DNA from: an uncultured Rickettsiales bacterium
GTDB taxonomy: Bacteria > Pseudomonadota > Alphaproteobacteria > Rickettsiales > UBA1997
Direction of reading: 5' to 3'
DNA: 5,107 bases
Assembly: GCA_937927795.1 (NCBI GenBank)
Contig: CALBSF010000218.1
Location: forward strand, 1 to 5,107
Below are positions 1 to 4,255 of the stretch, piece by piece. Numbering within the stretch: the stretch's first letter is position 1; each line of letters opens with the position of its first letter. A program made the position numbers and the translations under genes. The notes beneath the pieces are model-generated. The model saw nothing but the letters and a program-made list of their open reading frames with translations, was not told the DNA's origin and did no database searches.

Positions 1-116
1 CCAATCACAATTCCAATCAATAAATTATAATATATTGTAAAAAACACCCCCGCAATTATGGTTAAAAAATCGTAAGAATGTCTTTTAAATATTTTTGAAA
101 ATAATTTAAAATTCAT
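1..116 (-). CDS. Partial membrane protein, possibly a SulP-type anion transporter fragment
   Basis: An open frame reads leftward from an ATG at 116 and runs off the window edge after 38 complete codons. The product begins with a basic stretch (MNFKLFSKIFKRHSYDF) followed by a hydrophobic segment from about residue 17 to 38 that looks like one membrane helix. The pattern of a basic loop, an Asp, then a helix with a Thr/Tyr/Asn core ending in LLIGIVIG resembles the last membrane helix of SulP sulfate/bicarbonate transporters just before the STAS domain. If so, this is an N-terminally missing fragment, because SulP proteins normally have some 400 residues before this point. It lies in the same frame as the receiver remnant upstream, separated by a stop codon at 132-134 and five codons. 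It could equally be the true start of an unrelated membrane protein. The SulP reading is a guess from pattern only. Confidence 0.35.
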   Translation of the reverse strand, partial: MNFKLFSKIFKRHSYDFLTIIAGVFFTIYYNLLIGIVI

Positions 117-131
117 TCTTGCCAATTGGAA

Positions 132-290
132 TTAGATTTTTTTTAAAATCTCAATTCCACTTTGATCTGGAAGATTTAAATCAAGCAATAAAATTTCAAA
201 TTTAGTAGTCGATAAAGCAGATTCGCACTCACCGCCCTGCGCAACCCATTCCACAATGTTTCTATCATCTTCTAATAGCAAAATTTTCAT
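132..290 (-). pseudogene. Truncated OmpR-family response regulator receiver domain (remnant)
   Basis: A 52-residue frame begins MKILLLEDD, the classic first strand and acidic pocket (E7, D8, D9) of a CheY-like receiver domain. It continues with the phospho-acceptor strand FEILLLDLNLP (D37) and SGIEILKK, then stops. In full-length OmpR-type regulators such as PhoB and OmpR the second pocket Asp and the phospho-Asp are about 43 residues apart. Here D9 to D37 is only 28, so about 15 residues (second strand and flanks) are missing in frame. Everything after the third strand is also absent: the conserved Thr and Lys, the dimer face and the DNA-binding winged helix. The A8 run before the stop is not an obvious slippage site, because neither alternative frame restores receiver sequence (they read KKNLIPIGKNEF-stop and KKSNSNWQE-stop). 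The start lies 26 bases inside the lipB 3' end in another frame. Most likely a decayed gene; a short functional phospho-sink is conceivable but would lack a complete fold. Confidence 0.7.
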
Positions 291-912
291 AAAATTTTTC
301 CATAATTATTTTTTCTAAATCGATTTTTTTATCACCTAAAATTTCCTTCATCGAAGTAACGCCAAAATCTTTTATGCCACAAGGAACAATATTATTAAAC
401 CCCCTCAAATCAGGATCAACATTGATTGCAATGCCATGATAAGAAACCCATTTTTTTAATTTTATGCCAATTGCGGCAATTTTTTCTTCGCCATTTTTGC
501 CTTCAACCCAAATTCCCACCCTGCCCTTTTTAATTTCACCTTTGATACCAAATTCTTGTAAAATTGAAATTACCCAATTTTCTAAAAATTCCACAAATTT
601 AGAAACATCAGGATTTTGCGGCGCAAAAAATTGCTTTAAATCCAGCATCACATAAATAATTTTCATGCCCGGGCAATGATAAGTATATTTTCCGCCGCGA
701 TTAGTTTTAAAAACTGGAATATCGGTTTTATTTAGCAAATCTTCATCTTTGGCACTAACACCCGCTGTATATACTGGATGATGCTCTAAAACCCAAATCA
801 ATTGTTTTTCTTCACCCAAAATAATCCCTTCCACCCTTTCTTGCATTGCCTTGATGGCATCTTCAAAATGAACTAGCTTACGACTGACTTTAAATTCAAT
901 ATTATCAAGCAT
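265..912 (-). CDS. lipB: Octanoyltransferase LipB (lipoate biosynthesis)
   Basis: The enzyme moves octanoyl from octanoyl-acyl carrier protein to the lipoyl-domain lysine of 2-oxoacid dehydrogenases and the glycine cleavage H protein; LipA then inserts sulfur. It is cytosolic. At 215 aa it matches the usual length (about 210). Visible motifs are LEHHPVYTAG (42-51), RGGKYTYH (72-79), the catalytic lysine K144 in EEKIAAIG, SYHG (157-160) and the acyl-thioester cysteine C178 in PCGI; K144 and C178 correspond to E. coli K135 and C169. Odd: the almost invariant HGPGQ loop reads HCPGM (79-83), with Gly to Cys and Gln to Met. The ATG at 912 is the first possible start in frame and gives the normal N-terminus; no Shine-Dalgarno is visible. 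The gene diverges from ruvA, and its last 26 bases overlap the response-regulator remnant. Family assignment is very secure; full activity is inferred from the intact Lys/Cys pair. Confidence 0.95.
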   Translation of the reverse strand: MLDNIEFKVSRKLVHFEDAIKAMQERVEGIILGEEKQLIWVLEHHPVYTAGVSAKDEDLLNKTDIPVFKTNRGGKYTYHCPGMKIIYVMLDLKQFFAPQNPDVSKFVEFLENWVISILQEFGIKGEIKKGRVGIWVEGKNGEEKIAAIGIKLKKWVSYHGIAINVDPDLRGFNNIVPCGIKDFGVTSMKEILGDKKIDLEKIIMEKFYENFAIRR

Positions 913-939
913 TGAGAAATAATATTTAGTGAATATAGT
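912..939 (+). promoter_or_regulatory. Candidate sigma70 promoter for ruvAB
   Basis: TTGAGA (912-917) and TATAGT (934-939) each match the sigma70 consensus at five of six positions and are separated by a 16-bp spacer. Transcription would start near 946, leaving a leader of about 23 nt without a Shine-Dalgarno before ruvA. The -35 element touches the lipB start codon (910-912), so polymerase binding here could interfere with lipB transcription. In such AT-rich DNA chance matches are common, and a second -10 lies at 957-962. Confidence 0.4.
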
Positions 940-948
940 ATTTTAGCA
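940..948 (-). promoter_or_regulatory. Candidate extended -10 element for lipB
   Basis: On the minus strand the sequence TGCTAAAAT fits an extended -10 (TG, one base, then a five-of-six match to TATAAT). It would start transcription near 933, about 20 nt upstream of the lipB ATG. No good -35 is visible, only ATTAAA-like sequence near 963-968, but extended -10 promoters tolerate this. It overlaps the ruvAB promoter candidates, so both genes would share one 56-bp control region. Confidence 0.3.
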
Positions 949-956
949 CTTATACC

Positions 957-962
957 TATAAT
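957..962 (+). promoter_or_regulatory. Alternative perfect -10 (TATAAT) immediately before ruvA
   Basis: A perfect TATAAT ends 6 nt before the ruvA ATG at 969. If used, the normal -10 to start-site spacing would place transcription initiation on or next to the start codon, giving a leaderless mRNA. No matching -35 is seen at 16-18 bp upstream (TATAGT, ATATAG and similar). It competes with the TTGAGA/TATAGT pair at 912-939, and the sequence alone cannot decide between them. Confidence 0.3.
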
Positions 963-968
963 TTTAAT

Positions 969-1598
969 ATGATCGGCAAGCTTACAGGATTAATAGATTC
1001 AGTCAATGATGATAAAGCAATAATAGATGTTGGCGGCGTTGGTTATGTGGTTTTCATTGGCAAAAAAACCGCAGATTTTCTTAAACAAAATTCTTCATCA
1101 AAATCAGTTTCTTTAATCATTGAAACCATTGTTAAAGAAGACGCCATCGAGCTTTATGGCTTTGCATCAGAAATTGAAAAAATTTGGTTTTTAGAATTAA
1201 CCAAAGTTCAAGGCGTGGGCGCAAAAATGGGACAAAAAATTCTTAGCGCTTTTACTATTGAAAATCTAGCCAAAGCCCTTGTTTCATCAGATGTAAAAGC
1301 ATTCTCGCAAATTTCAGGAATTGGCCCCAAACTCGCCAGCCGACTTACTACAGAACTTAAAGATTCTCCAAAAAAATTAGGAATAGATATCGGTTTCGAT
1401 GTTAAAGAATCATCAGATTTTAATAAAAATCCAAGCAACCAAATAGCAATTGATGCCTTATCAGCCCTTGAAAATCTTGGATATAGAAGACATGACTGCT
1501 TAAAAGTAATTGATTTATTAACTGCAAAAAATAGCGAAATTACTTTAGAAAACTTAATTACTTTATCTTTAAGAGAATTAAGTAAGAATAAATTTTAA
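969..1598 (+). CDS. ruvA: Holliday junction branch migration protein RuvA
   Basis: RuvA tetramers clamp the four-way DNA junction and load RuvB rings, which drive branch migration in recombination repair. The 209-aa product matches the family length (about 200). Domain I (about 1-64) is the OB-fold, beginning MIGKLTGLID and ending with the typical DAIELYGF. Domain II has the two DNA-contacting helix-hairpin-helix motifs, VQGVGAKMGQKIL (80-92) and ISGIGPKLASRL (115-126) followed by TTEL. A flexible linker (about 132-156, rich in K, D and S) leads to domain III (about 158-206, with ALSALENLGYRR), the RuvB-binding three-helix unit. The gene ends 2 bp before ruvB, so the two form an operon. No Shine-Dalgarno precedes the ATG. 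The ruvC gene that often precedes ruvA in alphaproteobacteria is not here; the divergent lipB takes its place. Confidence 0.96.
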   Translation: MIGKLTGLIDSVNDDKAIIDVGGVGYVVFIGKKTADFLKQNSSSKSVSLIIETIVKEDAIELYGFASEIEKIWFLELTKVQGVGAKMGQKILSAFTIENLAKALVSSDVKAFSQISGIGPKLASRLTTELKDSPKKLGIDIGFDVKESSDFNKNPSNQIAIDALSALENLGYRRHDCLKVIDLLTAKNSEITLENLITLSLRELSKNKF

Positions 1599-1600
1599 CC

Positions 1601-2602
1601 ATGTCAAAAAACAAAGACCTAGACCCACAAATCAATCAAGAAGATTTTAGCGAAAAACATAATGAGAACATCTTGCGCCCTCTTTATTTGCAAGATTTTT
1701 TAGGACAAGAAAAACTAAAAGAAAATTTAGATATTTTTATTCGCGCTGCTAAGGGTCGCGGTGATGCGTTAGATCACACTTTATTTTATGGCCCTCCTGG
1801 CCTTGGAAAAACAACTCTTGCTCAAATTATTGCTCATGAAATGGGTGTTGGTTTTAAAGGAACTGCCGGGCCTGTAATTACCAAATCTGGTGATTTGGCA
1901 GCAGTTTTAACTAATCTTCAAGCGGGAGATATTTTATTTATTGATGAAATTCATCGTTTAAATAAAAATGTTGAAGAAGTTTTATATTCGGCAATGGAAG
2001 ATTTTAAGCTCGACATCATGATTGGCGAAGGTCCAGCCGCTCGGGCAATTAAAATTGATTTACCAAAATTTACTTTGGTTGGCGCCACCACCCGTGTTGG
2101 TCTAATTGCCAATCCTTTAAAGGATCGCTTTGGAATTCCACTTAGAATTAATTTTTACAGCCCAGAAGAATTAGAGCAAATTGTTATTCGCGACGCTAAA
2201 ATTCTTAATATTGAAATTGCAAAAAATGCTGCTTTTGAAATTGCCAAAAGATCTCGTGGAACCCCTAGAATAGCGATTCGTTTATTAAAAAGAGTTCGAG
2301 ATTTTGCTAGTAATTTAAATGAGAAAATCATCAGCCAAAAAACTGCTGATTACGCTTTAAAGCGTTTAGAAATTGATGGTGCTGGGCTTGACGCTGCTGA
2401 TTATCGCTATTTAAAATTTATCGCTGTTAATTATCGCGGCGGCCCCGTGGGAATTGATACCATTGCCTCTGCAATTGGCGAAGAAAAAGATACCGTTGAA
2501 GATACAATTGAGCCTTACTTAATTCAGCAAGGTTTTGTAGAAAAAACGCCGCGCGGGCGTGTTCTAACTGAAATTGCAATTAAACATCTGGGAATTAATT
2601 AA
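1601..2602 (+). CDS. ruvB: Holliday junction branch migration ATPase RuvB
   Basis: This is the AAA+ hexameric motor that pulls DNA through the RuvA-junction complex. The 333-aa product is close to E. coli RuvB (336). Landmarks in order: an acidic, variable N-terminal tail (1-24); the RPLYLQDFLGQ entry segment (26-36); Walker A GPPGLGKTT (64-72); Walker B LFIDEIHRL (112-120, D115 and E116); sensor 1 GATTR (161-165); arginine finger R176 in KDRFGIP; sensor 2 RGTPRIA (219-225); and the C-terminal winged helix (about 260-333) with the DNA-contacting TPRGR (317-321). All catalytic residues are present. The start follows the ruvA stop by 2 bp without a visible Shine-Dalgarno, so translation is probably coupled. 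Its last 8 bases overlap the opposing PLP-enzyme gene. Wording such as DYRYLKFIAVNY and EPYLIQQGF suggests a Rickettsiales-like alphaproteobacterial origin (inference). Confidence 0.98.
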   Translation: MSKNKDLDPQINQEDFSEKHNENILRPLYLQDFLGQEKLKENLDIFIRAAKGRGDALDHTLFYGPPGLGKTTLAQIIAHEMGVGFKGTAGPVITKSGDLAAVLTNLQAGDILFIDEIHRLNKNVEEVLYSAMEDFKLDIMIGEGPAARAIKIDLPKFTLVGATTRVGLIANPLKDRFGIPLRINFYSPEELEQIVIRDAKILNIEIAKNAAFEIAKRSRGTPRIAIRLLKRVRDFASNLNEKIISQKTADYALKRLEIDGAGLDAADYRYLKFIAVNYRGGPVGIDTIASAIGEEKDTVEDTIEPYLIQQGFVEKTPRGRVLTEIAIKHLGIN

Positions 2603-4094
2603 TTGAAATTCCGCTATCTTTTGAAACCTTCGCACTTTTATATAGCGTTATTTCTGATAAAGGATGAACTGATGATTGTCTGCCCAAAGATAAATCATCA
2701 AGCGATTTTTTTATACGCCCAAATGCATCTTGCAGCACCTCTTTATCCTTACTAATTGTAACACGAAACATCATTTCATGACCATCAAAACCAAACATTT
2801 CTCCAGGTAATAACCTAACTTTTGCAGTTTCTTGAAGATAATAAACTAGATCAACACTGCTATTAATTGTTCTTTGAGCTGGGTTTGATAGATGTTTATA
2901 GCCATCAGGAAATTCCAAGCCATAAATTCCTCTTGCTTGAATTAAGCATTGCAAGCCACCATCTGGCATAACCACTATATCTAAAAAATTTCTCTTACCT
3001 AAAATATCTTTAAATTTGTCTTGCAAGCCTTCATTTATATCATCAATTGTCTCGCCAATCACCCCAAGATTATCAGCGTAAATCGCAATCGATTTTTCAA
3101 CATGATCTTCAAATTCTGTTTTAAATCTGCCACTTAATATTGCCGCTAAAAAATATTGCGAAATATAATTAGCGCCCCTATCTGTGGATAATATATCAGG
3201 AATTTTTTTCTCACGCATCGCATCAAGCATAGAATCTATAACGCTTCTTGGTCCAATTGCATGAGATATTGCAAGGCCAGGAGCTAAATCTTTTGAAGAG
3301 GTTGACGAAGTTATGGCATATTCTTCCATTCCTTTAACACTGGCAAGACTAAATAACTCTCCTTCGGTAAATTTGATACGCCTTGAAGCTTCATCATTCA
3401 AAACCAACAAAGGTCTTTTGCCTTCTTTTTTACGCTGCTCATTATAACTCAAAATTTCATCAGCTAAAGCTTCAATCTCTTCTTTTGAATAACTTTTCCC
3501 AGTTGGATTATCTGGATTAATAAAGACTAACAATCCTGGATTATCCGCTGCCAACAAGGTATCTCGTAAAATCTTTGGAGTTAGTTTCCAATCAGTATCT
3601 TTGGTTAATTTAGCAAGATTAATTGGAATTTTATAATTAAAAAATGCATTAAAAAACAAACCAAATGTCGGTATCGTCATAATTACAGAGCCGCCCTGCT
3701 TTTTCAGCATTTTAATCATCATTTTTACAACATCATGTTCTGATGGAGTAAATAAACATTTAGCATCACTAACATCAATTCCTTTTTTTGCATAATGATT
3801 TAGGGTTGCAACTTGCAAATCAGAAATTCCAAGCACAGAACGCGATTGATAATAACGAATTGCCGACTTTGGATCAATACAGCTTTCTTCCACCAAATCT
3901 TTAAAACAAAGGGGCAGCGGCAAAATTGGAGTTGATGAACAAAGCGAAGTAGACTCATCATCTTCAGGAATTTTACTGGCAATAATTATATTTTTAACAA
4001 ATTGCGCAACAAAATCATTAAAAGAGCTTCCAGATAAACTTCTGGCTCCACTGACGCGCATTACTAATCTAGGTATTGAAAACAAAAATCTCAT
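2595..4094 (-). CDS. PLP-dependent aminotransferase-like protein (class I/II, fold type I), atypical
   Basis: A 499-aa protein with the order of motifs of class I/II aminotransferases, predicted cytosolic. Seen: GISDLQVATLNHYAKKGIDV (89-108, the usual 'GxxxLR' helix region), IPTFGLF (141-147), INPDNPTG (192-199, N196 equivalent to AAT N194), VLNDE (231-235, D234 pairing with the PLP ring nitrogen), TSSKDLAPGL (265-274, Schiff-base K268) and FRVTIS (443-448, R444 as the substrate carboxylate arginine). Several cofactor contacts differ from the family: SEHD (118-121) where a Gly-Ala/Ser-Thr phosphate loop is usual, S237 where Tyr is usual (DEAS for DExY), and A275 where the phosphate-binding Arg is usual. 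It is about 100 residues longer than typical, with extra sequence at both ends. An in-frame TAG directly precedes the ATG, so no longer N-terminus exists. It is convergent with ruvB and divergent from the receptor gene. Substrate and pathway cannot be named; an inactive or repurposed enzyme is possible. Confidence 0.85.
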   Translation of the reverse strand: MRFLFSIPRLVMRVSGARSLSGSSFNDFVAQFVKNIIIASKIPEDDESTSLCSSTPILPLPLCFKDLVEESCIDPKSAIRYYQSRSVLGISDLQVATLNHYAKKGIDVSDAKCLFTPSEHDVVKMMIKMLKKQGGSVIMTIPTFGLFFNAFFNYKIPINLAKLTKDTDWKLTPKILRDTLLAADNPGLLVFINPDNPTGKSYSKEEIEALADEILSYNEQRKKEGKRPLLVLNDEASRRIKFTEGELFSLASVKGMEEYAITSSTSSKDLAPGLAISHAIGPRSVIDSMLDAMREKKIPDILSTDRGANYISQYFLAAILSGRFKTEFEDHVEKSIAIYADNLGVIGETIDDINEGLQDKFKDILGKRNFLDIVVMPDGGLQCLIQARGIYGLEFPDGYKHLSNPAQRTINSSVDLVYYLQETAKVRLLPGEMFGFDGHEMMFRVTISKDKEVLQDAFGRIKKSLDDLSLGRQSSVHPLSEITLYKSAKVSKDSGISIN

Positions 4095-4181
4095 CTAATA
4101 ATAAAATTTGTTCATAAAATAAATTTAGGTGATCGCACAAAAAACGAAACATTTAGATCTGCGGCAACCTTAAAATCAAGC

Positions 4182-4195
4182 AAAATTTAAATTTT
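4182..4195. repeat. Perfect 14-bp AT palindrome upstream of receptor promoter
   Basis: AAAATTTAAATTTT is identical to its own reverse complement. It ends 24 bp upstream of the TATAAT at 4220-4225, covering roughly -50 to -37 relative to a predicted start near 4232. It could be an operator, an UP-element-like A/T tract, or a chance product of base composition. Confidence 0.35.
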
Positions 4196-4216
4196 AGTAT
4201 ATTTTCCTATATCTAT

Positions 4217-4225
4217 TGCTATAAT
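4217..4225 (+). promoter_or_regulatory. Extended -10 promoter candidate for the receptor gene
   Basis: TGCTATAAT is a perfect extended -10 (TG, one base, TATAAT). Transcription would begin near 4232, giving a leader of about 24 nt with no Shine-Dalgarno. No good -35 is seen at 16-18 bp upstream, which extended -10 promoters do not need. This is the housekeeping promoter type of Proteobacteria. The Bacteroidota -7 element (TAnnTTTG) was not found in the spacer. Confidence 0.45.
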
Positions 4226-4255
4226 TACGCTGTTAATTCTCATAAATCACAGATT

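Larger units (their letters stand above)
4095..4255. other. Divergent intergenic spacer
   Basis: This 161-bp AT-rich spacer separates the divergent PLP-enzyme and receptor genes. It holds an extended -10 promoter candidate for the receptor (4217-4225) and a 14-bp perfect palindrome (4182-4195). On the minus strand it also contains a six-codon frame (4095-4115) ending in TAG directly against the PLP-enzyme ATG. No RNA gene, terminator or clear promoter for the PLP enzyme is visible. Confidence 0.6.

Noticed and set aside
135..148. T4A8 run (minus strand) as a programmed frameshift site rescuing the response regulator
   Set aside because: Both alternative frames reach stops within 12 codons and show no receiver-domain sequence.
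464..655. Open 63-codon frame on the plus strand inside lipB
   Set aside because: It is antisense to the secure lipB gene and its translation (Pro/Ser/Ile-rich) shows no domain.
1208..1438. Open 76-codon frame on the minus strand inside ruvA
   Set aside because: It lies antisense to the helix-hairpin-helix region of a secure gene and has no recognisable features.
2591..2612. Inverted repeat at the ruvB end as a bidirectional terminator
   Set aside because: The stem is only 6 bp with a 10-base loop, mostly A/T, and has no T run on either side.
3800..3982. Open 60-codon frame in another minus-strand frame of the PLP enzyme
   Set aside because: It is an alternative frame of a long coding region; the Cys/Leu-rich translation is typical of shadow frames.
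4095..4115. Six-codon minus-strand frame MNKFYY-stop abutting the PLP-enzyme ATG as a leader peptide
   Set aside because: It is too short, has no run of regulatory codons and no attenuator hairpin; likely chance.
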